A stretch of 64,000 nucleotides of DNA from Sphingobacterium corticibacter (GTDB lineage: Bacteria; Bacteroidota; Bacteroidia; Sphingobacteriales; Sphingobacteriaceae): contig NZ_QDKG01000002.1 in the NCBI RefSeq assembly GCF_003076635.1, positions 62,001 through 126,000 on the forward strand, given 5' to 3'. A program made the position numbers and the translations under genes. Shown one piece after another: positions 18,159 through 27,025 of the stretch. The notes under the pieces were generated by a model. That model was given only the letters and a program-made list of their open reading frames with translations. It was not told the origin of the DNA and did not search any database. How positions within the stretch are numbered: position 1 is the stretch's first letter; every line of letters begins with the position of its first letter.

Positions 18159-19196
18159 TTAATTCCTTTCGTTTAGCGCTAAGCGCTTCAAAGATTCAAT
18201 CCATTTTGGATTAAGGTTTAGGCTTTCTACCATAGCCACCTCTTCGCCACCTAATGCTTTAAATTCATCAGCGTATTCTACTTGTATCTCATCCAACGTT
18301 TCGATACAGTCGGCAACGAATGCCGGGCTAAATACTAACAAACGCTTTTTGCCAGCAGTAGCCAAATCGTGCAACGCATCGGAGGTATACGGCTGTATCC
18401 AAGGCGTTTTCCCTAAACGAGATTGAAAACAGACGGAGTATTGTTCTGGTCTAAGACCTAATCTCTGTACAATTGCTCTAGTAGTCGCATAGCATTGTGA
18501 TACATAACAATATGGATTGGTCGTTTCTCGACATACCGCGCATCCATGGCTTTCGCAAGGGGCTTCCTCTTTGCGCGGATTGATTTTCTGCAATTGCCTT
18601 ACCGGCAATCCATGGTAACTGAACAGAATATGGTCGAAGCTATTCAGATCATGACGTTGTGCATGCTCCGCGATAACATCTATCAGCAAATCATCATCAC
18701 AAAAGCTATTCACAAAACTGATTGCGGGAATGTATTGCCATGTACGCACAATCTCCATGACGCGGTCAATGACTGATCCTGTGGTAGCCGAGGCGTACTG
18801 AGGAAACATCGGAATGACGCGAATAGATTCCAACAACATACCTTCCATCTCCCCGAGCACGTCAGGTAGTGAAGGATTTTGATAGCGCATGGCTAATGCC
18901 ACATGGTATTCTTCGCCCAAAGCCGCTTGCAGCATTTCTTGCTGCTTTATACTGTAATACATCAAAGGAGAGCCCGTCTCTTCGTCCCAAATGGTTTTGT
19001 AGGTTTCGGCGGATTTTTGCGCTCTTCGCGGCACGATGGCACCTTTTACCAGCAAATTGCGCGTAAAGTACGGAATATCAATCACCCGGCCATCCATCAA
19101 AAACTCATCTAAATAACGACCAACATCGCGGGTAGTAGGCTTATCCGGTGTACCTAATTGCACCAGCAATATGCCTTTTTTTGCACTCTTCTTCAT
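18159..19196 (-). CDS. hemH: Ferrochelatase with an internal cysteine cluster
   Basis: This 345-residue enzyme inserts iron into protoporphyrin or coproporphyrin at the end of heme synthesis. The catalytic His195 is in FSYHGLP and the conserved Glu299 in CIETLDE. Residues 208-236 form an insertion with five Cys (214, 219, 222, 230, 235), including CESHGCAVC and YCYVSQC. Internal four-Cys [2Fe-2S] clusters are known in some bacterial ferrochelatases (described in Myxococcus), so an Fe-S cluster is plausible. The gene is first in a two-gene unit with the metallophosphoesterase. Confidence 0.95.
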   Translation of the reverse strand: MKKSAKKGILLVQLGTPDKPTTRDVGRYLDEFLMDGRVIDIPYFTRNLLVKGAIVPRRAQKSAETYKTIWDEETGSPLMYYSIKQQEMLQAALGEEYHVALAMRYQNPSLPDVLGEMEGMLLESIRVIPMFPQYASATTGSVIDRVMEIVRTWQYIPAISFVNSFCDDDLLIDVIAEHAQRHDLNSFDHILFSYHGLPVRQLQKINPRKEEAPCESHGCAVCRETTNPYCYVSQCYATTRAIVQRLGLRPEQYSVCFQSRLGKTPWIQPYTSDALHDLATAGKKRLLVFSPAFVADCIETLDEIQVEYADEFKALGGEEVAMVESLNLNPKWIESLKRLALNERN

Positions 19197-19203
19197 GTAC
19201 CAA

Positions 19204-19211
19204 CAAATTTA
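19204..19211 (-). promoter_or_regulatory. -7 element of hemH, adjacent to the start codon
   Basis: The minus strand reads TAAATTTG (exact TAnnTTTG), ending 7 nt before the hemH ATG at 19196. The transcript would start at or very near the start codon. Confidence 0.5.
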
Positions 19212-19266
19212 AGATTTCTCCATTATCGTGCCCGTAAAAGGCACGCAATGTGATGTAAAAATGACC

Positions 19267-20115
19267 TTACAATGCTTCAATAGATGCTTTTACATCTTTC
19301 ATCAACCACATCGGTGTAGATGTAGCACCGCAGATGCCGACGGATTCATTAGATTGAAAAACGGCTGCATCCAACTCACTTACATCCGAGACAAAATAGC
19401 TATTGGGATTAGCCGATTTGCACACATCGTATAAGACTTTACCGTTAGAAGATTTCTTACCCGACACAAAAACGATACGGTCATATGCTTGGGCAAAATG
19501 CAACAAGTCTTCGTAGCGATTGGATACTTGACGACAGATCGTATCATTGGCCTTTACTTCGTGACCACGATTGATCAACTCTTCTTTGATCGCATAAAAC
19601 TTATCGACACTTTTAGTCGTCTGACTATACAAGGTAAATGATTGCGGCAATTCTACATCGTCCAGCTCAGCAATATCTTGGAATACTAACGCTTCATCGT
19701 TCGTTTGCCCTTTCAATCCAATCACCTCGGCATGACCATGCTTACCGAAAATGAGTATTTTCTCCTTGTTATCGTGAGAAGTTTTAATCCTATTTTGCAG
19801 TTTTAATACCACCGGACAGGAAGCATCGATCAATGTAATATTATTTTCTAATGCCGTTCTATAAGTTTCTGGCGCTTCACCATGCGCTCTAATCAGCACT
19901 TTAGCATTTTGTAAACCTGGCAGATCTTCATGGCTGATAATCTGCAGACCTTTCGCTTTTAATCGCGCGACTTCTTCATCATTATGCACTATATCGCCCA
20001 GACAATAAAGCTGTCCTTCTTCTTCCAAGATCTCCTCGGCCATATCAATGGCATAGACCACTCCAAAACAGAAACCGGAATCCTTGTCAATGGTAACTTG
20101 TAAATTCTTCGACAT
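19267..20115 (-). CDS. ispH: 4-hydroxy-3-methylbut-2-enyl diphosphate reductase
   Basis: This 282-residue [4Fe-4S] enzyme makes IPP and DMAPP in the last MEP-pathway step. The three cluster cysteines lie in SGFCFGV, DASCPVV and GICGATSTP. The conserved TTKSVDKFY substrate segment and the catalytic-Glu/Thr region are present. The ATG at 20115 gives the usual N-terminus (MSKNLQVTIDKDSGFCFG); a longer in-frame extension upstream is not supported. A -7 element ends 7 nt before this ATG. A Rieske gene is divergent from it. Confidence 0.95.
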   Translation of the reverse strand: MSKNLQVTIDKDSGFCFGVVYAIDMAEEILEEEGQLYCLGDIVHNDEEVARLKAKGLQIISHEDLPGLQNAKVLIRAHGEAPETYRTALENNITLIDASCPVVLKLQNRIKTSHDNKEKILIFGKHGHAEVIGLKGQTNDEALVFQDIAELDDVELPQSFTLYSQTTKSVDKFYAIKEELINRGHEVKANDTICRQVSNRYEDLLHFAQAYDRIVFVSGKKSSNGKVLYDVCKSANPNSYFVSDVSELDAAVFQSNESVGICGATSTPMWLMKDVKASIEAL

Positions 20116-20122
20116 AGTGGTA

Positions 20123-20130
20123 CAAAGATA
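20123..20130 (-). promoter_or_regulatory. -7 element of ispH, adjacent to the start codon
   Basis: The minus strand reads TATCTTTG (exact TAnnTTTG), ending 7 nt before the ATG, again implying a very short or absent leader. Confidence 0.5.
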
Positions 20131-20211
20131 ATCAATAGATGCGAGATACAACTCTTTGTCAATCTGCATTTATATCCAACGATTATGCGTGCAATTTGTT
20201 CATCTTTATAT

Positions 20212-20529
20212 ATGATTTGGCACGAATTTAAAATTCCAGAACACGAAGGCGTATCTTCTATCCAAGTAAATGGCAAAAAACTCTGCTTAGTTTACCAGTC
20301 CGGACAGCCATATATTACAGGCACAAAATGCCCGCATGCTGGTGCTGACCTATCTCAGGGCTGGTGCGAGGATGGGAAATTAATCTGCCCATTTCACCGA
20401 CATGGTTTTGATATCAAGACAGGAAGAGGAAATCCTGGCCAAGGAAACTACATAAATACCTACCCCGTAAAACAAGAAAATGGCAGTTGGTACGTCGGTA
20501 TTACAAAACCTTGGTGGAAAATATTTTGA
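20212..20529 (+). CDS. Rieske [2Fe-2S] ferredoxin-like protein
   Basis: This is a 105-residue small soluble Rieske protein. The two ligand motifs are CPHAGADLSQGW (Cys, His) and CPFHRHGFD (Cys, His), spaced 17 residues apart. The second lacks the extra disulfide Cys of respiratory Rieske proteins, as in NirD-like or dioxygenase-type ferredoxins. No signal peptide is present when the ATG at 20212 is used, so it is probably cytoplasmic. Its electron-transfer partner is not encoded nearby. A small CxxC protein gene follows after 49 nt. Confidence 0.88.
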   Translation: MIWHEFKIPEHEGVSSIQVNGKKLCLVYQSGQPYITGTKCPHAGADLSQGWCEDGKLICPFHRHGFDIKTGRGNPGQGNYINTYPVKQENGSWYVGITKPWWKIF

Positions 20530-20578
20530 GAACAATAATTAGTTATTTATATTTGATCTAAATAAATATAAATACCAC

Positions 20579-20902
20579 ATGTGTCATTCACGAATGCTCA
20601 GCTCGAATGGGCAAACTCATATCACCTATTGTCCAAGCTGCAAAACCTATTACATCTGGCAAGATTCCACCTTGCTATCTTTTGATGGGGAGCACTTTCA
20701 ACAATTTGCAAACGGCGTACACACGTATAAAGGACGAGAAAAATTCTTCACCTGTCCAGATGGCGTATCGCGCATGATGTTACCCACACCACTCCCAGAG
20801 TTAGCGCTCACTTTTACCTTTCCTGAATGGGGAAATTTTATCCTATCATTGGAAGAAGCTCGCTATATAACGGAAATCTATCAGATGGTTGGACAGTTCT
20901 AA
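20579..20902 (+). CDS. Small conserved hypothetical protein with a CxxC motif
   Basis: I do not recognise this with certainty; it may belong to a Bacteroidota domain of unknown function (DUF6686-like). The 107-residue protein begins MCHSRMLSSNGQTHITYCPSC, with a CHxR and CxxC pattern suggesting a small zinc site near the N-terminus, and later FFTCPDG. There is no signal peptide or membrane helix. It follows the Rieske gene in the same direction, separated by an AT-rich spacer. Confidence 0.65.
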   Translation: MCHSRMLSSNGQTHITYCPSCKTYYIWQDSTLLSFDGEHFQQFANGVHTYKGREKFFTCPDGVSRMMLPTPLPELALTFTFPEWGNFILSLEEARYITEIYQMVGQF

Positions 20903-20970
20903 AATCATCTTTAGCGTAACGATAACCTATCGCCTACATCAAACTCCATGATACAGTTGAAATTAATCCC

Positions 20971-20978
20971 TACATTTG
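20971..20978 (+). promoter_or_regulatory. -7 element of the M3 peptidase gene
   Basis: TACATTTG is an exact TAnnTTTG match, 33 nt before the ATG at 21012. It argues against an in-frame start at 20976. Confidence 0.45.
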
Positions 20979-21011
20979 TGGGTAAAATTTCGACGACTAA
21001 ACATACTTTAC

Positions 21012-23129
21012 ATGATTAAAAAGCGATTACTGCCTATCTGCATGGTGATCACCTCCATGGTAGTAGGTTGTGGAGAATCTAAACAAAACGACAACATGAA
21101 CAACCCTTTGTTAGGATTCTTTGACACCCCTTTTAATGTTCCACCGTTTGACAAGATCAAAGACGAACATTTCCGTCCGGCTTACGCCGAAGCCCTCAAA
21201 TTGCATAATTTAGAAGTAGATTCTATTGTCAATAATGAGGAAGAGCCAACCTTTCAAAACACAATCTTAGCGTTAGAAAATGCGGGCTCCATGCTGAGTC
21301 AGGTAGCCGTGATTTTTGGCAATCTGAATTCGGCCAACAAAACGGATTCTTTGCAAGCCATCGCTGCTGATATGGCCCCAGTGCTATCCGCACACCGCGA
21401 CGAGATTCAATTAAACGCGAAATTATTTGCGCGTGTCAAAGCCGTCTACGATCAAAAAGATGCTTTGGGTATGGATAAAGAAGACATTAAGCTGCTAGAA
21501 GAAACCTACAAAGGTTTTGTACGTGCAGGAGCCAACTTACCAGAAGAGAGCAAAGAAAAGCTAAAAGCGATCAACTCGAAACTGTCTACGCTGACGAATT
21601 CATTTGGTGATAACTTGCCAGCTGAGGCGAAGACGTACGAATTGGTGATCGAAGACGAGAAAGACCTGTCAGGATTACCAGAAGGTGTACGGGCTGCCGC
21701 AGCAGCAACAGCCAAGGAAAAAGGTAAAGAAGGCAAATGGGTATTTACTTTGTCTAACCCTTCGGTAATGCCATTCCTACAATATGCTGACAACCGGGAG
21801 TTGCGCAAACAAATCTGGAATGCTTACCAATTGCGTGGGAATAATGGCGGCGAATTTGACAATAAGAAAAATGCCATTGAAATTGCTAACCTGCGTTTAG
21901 AAAAAGCGAAATTGTTAGGCTACCCTTCGCATGCAGCCTATGTATTGGAAGAATCCATGGCCGAAAATCCTGAAAATGTATTCAACCTATTGAATAAACT
22001 GTGGGGACCTGCGTTGGCAAAAGCCAAAGTAGAAGAAGCAGATCTGCAACAAGAGATCAAATTGGCAGGCGACACCTTCCAAGTGGCTCCGTACGATTGG
22101 CGTTATTACGCAGAAAAAGTGCGTATGAAACGCTTCGCGTTGAATGAAGAGGAAATCAGACCTTACTTTGGCCTAGCCGAAGTACGTGAAGGAGCTTTTC
22201 AGACTGCCGCTAAACTCTATGGCTTGAGCTTTGTCGCGCTGAACAACGTTCCTGTATATCATGAAGAAGTAGAAGTATACGAAGTGAAAGATAAAGACGG
22301 CTCGCACTTAGGCATTTTGTATGCTGATTTCTTCCCACGCGATTCAAAACGCTCAGGCGCTTGGATGACCTCTTATCGCTCACAGTACACCAAAGATGGT
22401 AAACGCGTTGCTCCGGTAATTTCTATCGTATGCAACTTTACGAAACCTGTTGGCGATAAGCCTGCTTTGCTGACTTTTGATGAAGCGAGCACTTTGTTCC
22501 ACGAATTTGGCCATGCATTACACGGTTTATTATCTAACGTAAAATACAAAAGCCTGTCGGGCACTTCTGTACCGCGTGATTTTGTAGAATTGCCTTCGCA
22601 AATCATGGAAAACTGGGCAGGTGATCCAGAAGTCATGAAAACGTATGCTAAACACTATGAAACTGGCGAAGCGATTCCAGATTCGTTAATCGAGAAAATG
22701 CAGAAAGCAGGCACATTCGACCAAGGTTTTGCTACGGTAGAATACCTAGCCGCTTCGTTGCTAGATATGAATTACCATTCGACGACGACGCCGATCACGG
22801 CCGATGCGATCGCATTCGAAGATGCCGCTATGCGTAAAATTGGATTGATCGATGCGATCATTCCGCGTTATAGAACGACGAACTTCCAGCATATCTTTTC
22901 TGGTGGATACTCTTCGGGATACTACAGCTACATCTGGTCTGAAGTATTAGATTCTGATGCGTTTGCAGCCTTTAAAGAAAAAGGTTTATACGATCAATCT
23001 ACAGCAAATTCATTCCGTCGCAACATCTTGGAGCGCGGTGGAACGGGCAACCCTGCAGAGATGTATCGTACCTTCCGCGGTGCTGATCCAAACCCAGTAC
23101 ACTTAATGAAAAAAAGAGGATTAAACTAA
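21012..23129 (+). CDS. M3-family metallopeptidase (peptidyl-dipeptidase Dcp-like), lipoprotein
   Basis: This 705-residue zinc peptidase of the thimet oligopeptidase/Dcp family has the zinc motif HEFGHALHG in FHEFGHALHGLLS, and downstream helices typical of the deep-channel fold, with RYRTTNFQHIFSGGYSSGYYSY carrying the conserved His/Tyr substrate residues. The N-terminus is a lipoprotein signal ending VVGC followed by GES. It would cleave dipeptides from oligopeptides in the periplasm. The start at 21012 gives the correct signal peptide. It ends just before a strong bidirectional terminator facing a convergent M1 peptidase gene. Confidence 0.95.
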   Translation: MIKKRLLPICMVITSMVVGCGESKQNDNMNNPLLGFFDTPFNVPPFDKIKDEHFRPAYAEALKLHNLEVDSIVNNEEEPTFQNTILALENAGSMLSQVAVIFGNLNSANKTDSLQAIAADMAPVLSAHRDEIQLNAKLFARVKAVYDQKDALGMDKEDIKLLEETYKGFVRAGANLPEESKEKLKAINSKLSTLTNSFGDNLPAEAKTYELVIEDEKDLSGLPEGVRAAAAATAKEKGKEGKWVFTLSNPSVMPFLQYADNRELRKQIWNAYQLRGNNGGEFDNKKNAIEIANLRLEKAKLLGYPSHAAYVLEESMAENPENVFNLLNKLWGPALAKAKVEEADLQQEIKLAGDTFQVAPYDWRYYAEKVRMKRFALNEEEIRPYFGLAEVREGAFQTAAKLYGLSFVALNNVPVYHEEVEVYEVKDKDGSHLGILYADFFPRDSKRSGAWMTSYRSQYTKDGKRVAPVISIVCNFTKPVGDKPALLTFDEASTLFHEFGHALHGLLSNVKYKSLSGTSVPRDFVELPSQIMENWAGDPEVMKTYAKHYETGEAIPDSLIEKMQKAGTFDQGFATVEYLAASLLDMNYHSTTTPITADAIAFEDAAMRKIGLIDAIIPRYRTTNFQHIFSGGYSSGYYSYIWSEVLDSDAFAAFKEKGLYDQSTANSFRRNILERGGTGNPAEMYRTFRGADPNPVHLMKKRGLN

Positions 23130-23149
23130 TCCTCTTTCCTTCAAAATGC

Positions 23150-23183
23150 AAAAGAGCCAACTCCTTCCGAGTTGGCTCTTTTT
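23150..23183. terminator. Bidirectional terminator between M3 and M1 peptidase genes
   Basis: A perfect 14-bp stem (AAAAGAGCCAACTC at 23150-23163 with its complement at 23169-23182) closes a 5-nt loop. TTTTT follows on the plus strand. It lies between two convergent genes, with the minus-strand stop at 23188 right beside it. Confidence 0.85.
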
Positions 23184-23187
23184 GTTG

Positions 23188-25053
23188 TTACTTAGTAACC
23201 GAATTATCGCTCGATTCTACGTCGGCTAAGCGCTGCGTAGGATCTATCGTTACTTTCTTGGGCTTTTGAGATAATGTGATATTGTAGGTAGGTTTTGTCC
23301 AGAACCAATCTTCCAGCACCGTCCGTTTTACACCATCATACAGCGCGTATCCTTCCGCAGGTTTTTGTCCGCGCATTTCGCGAAGCGGAATGTAAAACAA
23401 CTCTTGGCTACCGTCTTGGTATTCTACCAACACATCTAAAGGCATCGCCAAATCCGACTTGTTCCGCAATACAATTTGCTGATCCGTTACCTGCTCTATA
23501 CCATAATCAATCGTGCGCGTGGTATTGATAAAGAGATTAAAGTACCATTTCAAGTTAATCCCGGAAACCTCTTCGGCAACGCGTTTAAAATCATTCGGCG
23601 TAGGATGTTTGAACTTCCATTGGTCATAGAATGCCAGGAAGGTTTTTTCTAAGTTTTCCTTACCAATAATATAACCCAACTGCTCCGCCAATACCGAACC
23701 TTTAGTGTACGAGCTTTGCGTATAGCCATAGTTGGTTTTGTAGTAGTCGGCTAGCAAGCTCATCGGTTCTTCTTTTCCAGACAGCACAAGTTTATAATAC
23801 GCGCGGTACGAATCGATCATCGGGTTAGTTTCTACAGCGCCTTTCTTGTCGAACAACTGTTGGAACGCAATATCTTGCACGTAACTTGTAAAACCCTCGT
23901 CAAACCATTCATCGACCGTTTCGTTGATACCAAATAGATGCTGATACCAAGAGTGTGCCGCTTCATGGAAGATTACGCCAACTAATCCATCGAGTTTTCG
24001 CCCGCCCGTCACCAACGTTGCTGTTCCGTATTCCATGCCACCGTCGCCACCTTGTACAATACTATACGTTGGCCATGGATACGCGCCAAATTTTGCAGAA
24101 GCAAAATCAAAAAATTCTGTCGCCAAACCAAGGGCAGTTTTCCAATTTTGAATCACCTCTTTGTCTGTGGGGAGAAAGACCGTGTACACTGTCACGCCGC
24201 CTTTGGTTTTCGCCGAGTCGACCATCATTTTGGGATCTGCCGCCCAAGCAAAATCGTGGATTTGATTGGCTTTGAAATGCCAAGCTACTTTATTGTTTTT
24301 GTCAGCCTTTGGTTTGGCCGACTGATCATATCCTTTGACTTGTTTTGGGTTTTGCAACTTACCTGATCCACCCACCACAAAATCCCTATTTAAGTGAATC
24401 GTAACATCAAAATTGCCAAATGGTGCAATGAATTCACGCGCCACATATTCGTCCAAATGCCATCCGTAATCATCGAAATGGGCCATTTTTGGATACCATT
24501 GGGTCATCGACAAAGCCACACCTTCTTTGGAATTGCGACCGCTACGGCGGATCTGCTCCGGCACTTGCGCATCCCACGTCATGTTGAATTCGCCAACAGC
24601 ACCGTCTTCTAGCGTCGCTGGCAATGCTACTTCTAATATGGTTCCGCTTACCGCGTACTTTGTGGGCGCGCCATTAAAGGTCAGCGATTTTATTTTTTGA
24701 TAGCCGATCTCATTGGGCTGCAATAGCGTAATTCGACTTTGCAACGCACCGGAATTACCAGACTTGGCCATCATTCGTTTATCAGGATCGGAAATGGTTT
24801 GCAAACGGTAATCCATCATGCTGCCGGGCTGAAAAGCATTGAAATATAAGTGAAAATACACTTTATTTAGTGGCTTGCCGGAGTTGTTGGTATATAATAA
24901 TTTCATATCTCCAGCATATTGATAGGCTTTTTCGTCGACATCAATATGCATGGTGTAATCCACTTTCTGCTGCCAATAACCTTTGCGCTGCGCTTGCGCT
25001 TGCAACATCAAAAGAGAAAGGCTGAGGGAAAGAAAAGTATATAGTAGCTTCAT
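23188..25053 (-). CDS. M1-family (gluzincin) metallopeptidase
   Basis: This 621-residue exported zinc peptidase of the M1 aminopeptidase family has a signal peptide ending LQAQAQ. The zinc motif HEAAHSWYQ, with the downstream Glu in VDEWFDEGFTSY, and the substrate motif GGMEYGTATLV (GxMEN-like) are clear. The N-terminal beta-sandwich begins YTMHIDVDEKAYQY. The protein is expected in the periplasm. The ATG at 25053 is used, and a -7 element lies 6 nt upstream of it. Confidence 0.94.
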   Translation of the reverse strand: MKLLYTFLSLSLSLLMLQAQAQRKGYWQQKVDYTMHIDVDEKAYQYAGDMKLLYTNNSGKPLNKVYFHLYFNAFQPGSMMDYRLQTISDPDKRMMAKSGNSGALQSRITLLQPNEIGYQKIKSLTFNGAPTKYAVSGTILEVALPATLEDGAVGEFNMTWDAQVPEQIRRSGRNSKEGVALSMTQWYPKMAHFDDYGWHLDEYVAREFIAPFGNFDVTIHLNRDFVVGGSGKLQNPKQVKGYDQSAKPKADKNNKVAWHFKANQIHDFAWAADPKMMVDSAKTKGGVTVYTVFLPTDKEVIQNWKTALGLATEFFDFASAKFGAYPWPTYSIVQGGDGGMEYGTATLVTGGRKLDGLVGVIFHEAAHSWYQHLFGINETVDEWFDEGFTSYVQDIAFQQLFDKKGAVETNPMIDSYRAYYKLVLSGKEEPMSLLADYYKTNYGYTQSSYTKGSVLAEQLGYIIGKENLEKTFLAFYDQWKFKHPTPNDFKRVAEEVSGINLKWYFNLFINTTRTIDYGIEQVTDQQIVLRNKSDLAMPLDVLVEYQDGSQELFYIPLREMRGQKPAEGYALYDGVKRTVLEDWFWTKPTYNITLSQKPKKVTIDPTQRLADVESSDNSVTK

Positions 25054-25059
25054 AGAAGC

Positions 25060-25067
25060 CAAACTTA
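25060..25067 (-). promoter_or_regulatory. -7 element of the M1 peptidase gene
   Basis: The minus strand reads TAAGTTTG (exact TAnnTTTG), ending 6 nt before the ATG at 25053. Confidence 0.5.
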
Positions 25068-25146
25068 CAAAACAAAAGAAACTATTGGGGAGAAGGCTTC
25101 GTAAAAAATATGCGATATAGCCGTATTTAAGTGCCTAAAGCGACGC

Positions 25147-25584
25147 TTAAGCTAGGGTAACAGGCACACCCAAGCTTTCCAAGTGACGCAGCATTTCGGT
25201 CATCTCGTCGACAGACTGAAACAATTTATTGCGCCAAAAACGAACAGGTTGGAATTTTTTCTTTTTGTGAATGGCTAGCAGGTTGCCTCCCGAGCGCAAA
25301 TGATTTTGAATATGGGTGATATCCTTCAGATCAAACTCCCAAGTTTTGCTGCCTTTTACAATGCGCAGTAAACCAGCATGCGTAGACCAAGTAGAAGGTT
25401 GCTGACTCCATTTGACACTTAAAAATAAGAGGAGTGGTAAGCAAACAAGCAATCCAATAATCTTTGGAATCTCTTCTACATGTATATAAGAAGCGCCGAT
25501 ACCTACGGCAAATAAAGAGCCGAGCAGAATTTGGATAAACCGCCCACGATGTAAAGTATGAATGACGAACGTGGTTTCGCTCAT
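25147..25584 (-). CDS. Small two-helix membrane protein, PH-like cytoplasmic part
   Basis: I do not recognise a firm family. The 145-residue protein has two adjacent membrane helices (about residues 16-31 and 39-56). A C-terminal soluble part follows (LLRIVKGSKTWEFDLKDITHIQ and later FWRNKLFQSVDEM) whose strand pattern resembles bacterial PH/YcxB-like domains. It is third in a same-strand row after the M23 peptidase and bactofilin genes (27-nt gap to bactofilin), so it may belong to that cell-envelope unit. Confidence 0.65.
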   Translation of the reverse strand: MSETTFVIHTLHRGRFIQILLGSLFAVGIGASYIHVEEIPKIIGLLVCLPLLLFLSVKWSQQPSTWSTHAGLLRIVKGSKTWEFDLKDITHIQNHLRSGGNLLAIHKKKKFQPVRFWRNKLFQSVDEMTEMLRHLESLGVPVTLA

Positions 25585-25611
25585 GTTGAAGATCGCGTAA
25601 TAATGATGGCG

Positions 25612-26013
25612 TTAGTCGACTTTACTTGCTAATAGCATGGGCTCACGCGCATCGGCTACGGTAACGGTGCCAATCAGTTGACCGCCCATATCTACCGAAA
25701 ATTGTGCTATCGCTGCATTGCCATACAACTTACCTGCAGACTTGAGTGTAAGCGTTTGACATTGCACATCACCCTTGACATGGCCATAGACTATTAATGT
25801 TTCGCAGGAAATATCACCATCTACAAAAGCCGATTCACCAATAATCACACCTTTTCCCATACGGATATTGCCTTTGATCTTGCCATCAATGCGCAAACTT
25901 TCCGTACCAATCAAAGCACCTTCAATAGAAATTCCTTCTGCAATGACCGTGCTGATTTGGAAATCCTCTGGACGATTTAGCTTCCGGACTTTATCTTGCT
26001 TGGCGTTGAACAT
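25612..26013 (-). CDS. Bactofilin (polymer-forming cytoskeletal protein)
   Basis: This 133-residue bactofilin is a right-handed beta-helix that polymerises into non-nucleotide filaments, often at the membrane. The repeating pattern ISIEGALIGTESLRIDGKIK, GKGVIIGESAFVDGDIS, LIVYGHVKGDVQ shows the stacked strands; short disordered ends flank the core. It lies 30 nt downstream of an M23 peptidase gene. In other bacteria bactofilins position M23 peptidoglycan hydrolases and affect cell shape, so the pair is probably functional. Confidence 0.93.
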   Translation of the reverse strand: MFNAKQDKVRKLNRPEDFQISTVIAEGISIEGALIGTESLRIDGKIKGNIRMGKGVIIGESAFVDGDISCETLIVYGHVKGDVQCQTLTLKSAGKLYGNAAIAQFSVDMGGQLIGTVTVADAREPMLLASKVD

Positions 26014-26043
26014 AATGGTTACTATCGACTTTAAACGGATCTA

Positions 26044-26898
26044 TTAAAATTGGAAATATTTTTCTGGATTAATGGTACGACCGCCTTGCAATACTTCATA
26101 ATGAAGATGTGGCCCGGTGCTACGGCCTGTACTACCTAAAAGACCAACAATAGTACCTACATCAATGCGTTGTCCAGACTTCACTCGAATTCTACTTAGA
26201 TGTGCATAACGAGTCTCATATCCATTGGCATGCCTTACAGCGACTAGGTTTCCGTATCCACCTTTATATCCGGCAAATATTACCGTTCCTTTGGCAGTAG
26301 ATTTTATGTTTTCACCGGTACGACCTTGAAAATCAATACCAGAATGTCTTTCACGGCCACCTCCGGTGAATGGATTACCGCGGTAACCGTAGCGAGATGT
26401 AATGCGACCGTTGTGTGGGCGACCGAATGGAGCGCCGTCCAACCGATTTTCTACATCTTCCAGCATATTCACATAATATTTCGCTAATTCTTCGAGATTA
26501 TCATCGTCTTCTACCAGTGGGCCACCGGCGTTGTTGAGGGCAATGGCTTTCAAGCCACGTTTTTTCATTTTAGCATTGATGCGGTTGAGTGTGCTATCAA
26601 AGCTATTGATGGAGCGTCTTACGTCATCTATATTGACCTGCTTACTCGCATCGTCTAATGTAAGCTGCTGATTACGCTGTCGAAGTTTATCAATCTTCTT
26701 CAAGTATACTTCGGCATACAATTTCTCATTTCGATGGTTTACGAAATAAACAATCCCCACAACACCCAACAACACAACTGTAGCCAATGAAAACGCAATA
26801 TGTTTCCAATAAGACAGTAAGAATGTAGGAATCTGAATCTTCTTGTTAGGGTTACCATCAGCGCTAACAATCAGGACAGAAGTCTTCTTCTTCAGCAT
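26044..26898 (-). CDS. M23-family peptidoglycan endopeptidase, membrane-anchored
   Basis: This 284-residue protein has one N-terminal membrane helix (about residues 32-51), a coiled-coil region (about 55-115) and a C-terminal LytM/M23 domain. Zinc and catalytic residues are visible in RHSGIDFQG (His, Asp), TRYAHLSRI (His) and GPHLHYEV (HxH). A topology with the domain in the periplasm fits cleavage of peptidoglycan cross-links. It heads the row M23-bactofilin-membrane protein. An AGGAG stretch precedes the ATG, and a -7 element sits about 33 nt upstream. Confidence 0.93.
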   Translation of the reverse strand: MLKKKTSVLIVSADGNPNKKIQIPTFLLSYWKHIAFSLATVVLLGVVGIVYFVNHRNEKLYAEVYLKKIDKLRQRNQQLTLDDASKQVNIDDVRRSINSFDSTLNRINAKMKKRGLKAIALNNAGGPLVEDDDNLEELAKYYVNMLEDVENRLDGAPFGRPHNGRITSRYGYRGNPFTGGGRERHSGIDFQGRTGENIKSTAKGTVIFAGYKGGYGNLVAVRHANGYETRYAHLSRIRVKSGQRIDVGTIVGLLGSTGRSTGPHLHYEVLQGGRTINPEKYFQF

Positions 26899-26931
26899 AA
26901 TTTTTTGCTCCTATATTTTTTTACACAGTCG

Positions 26932-26939
26932 CAAACTTA
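26932..26939 (-). promoter_or_regulatory. -7 element of the M23/bactofilin operon
   Basis: The minus strand reads TAAGTTTG, an exact TAnnTTTG match, 33 nt before the ATG at 26898. It lies back to back with the mutY promoter. Confidence 0.5.
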
Positions 26940-26988
26940 CTGATTATTCAAACTTACCCTCATATTTTCACAATTTTTAACACTAATT

Positions 26989-27020
26989 TTTGCAATTCGG
27001 CACGATATTTTCAAACTTTG
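26989..27020 (+). promoter_or_regulatory. mutY promoter with -33 and -7 elements
   Basis: TTTG at 26989-26992 and AAACTTTG (one mismatch to TAnnTTTG) at 27013-27020 are 20 bp apart, close to the Bacteroidota -33/-7 spacing. The -7 element ends 5 nt before the ATG at 27026. Confidence 0.5.
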
Positions 27021-27025
27021 GCCTC

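Noticed and set aside
20522..20578. AT-rich near-palindrome between the Rieske and CxxC genes as a terminator
   Set aside because: The potential stem is all A-T with no G-C core and no proper T-tract, so it is unlikely to terminate.
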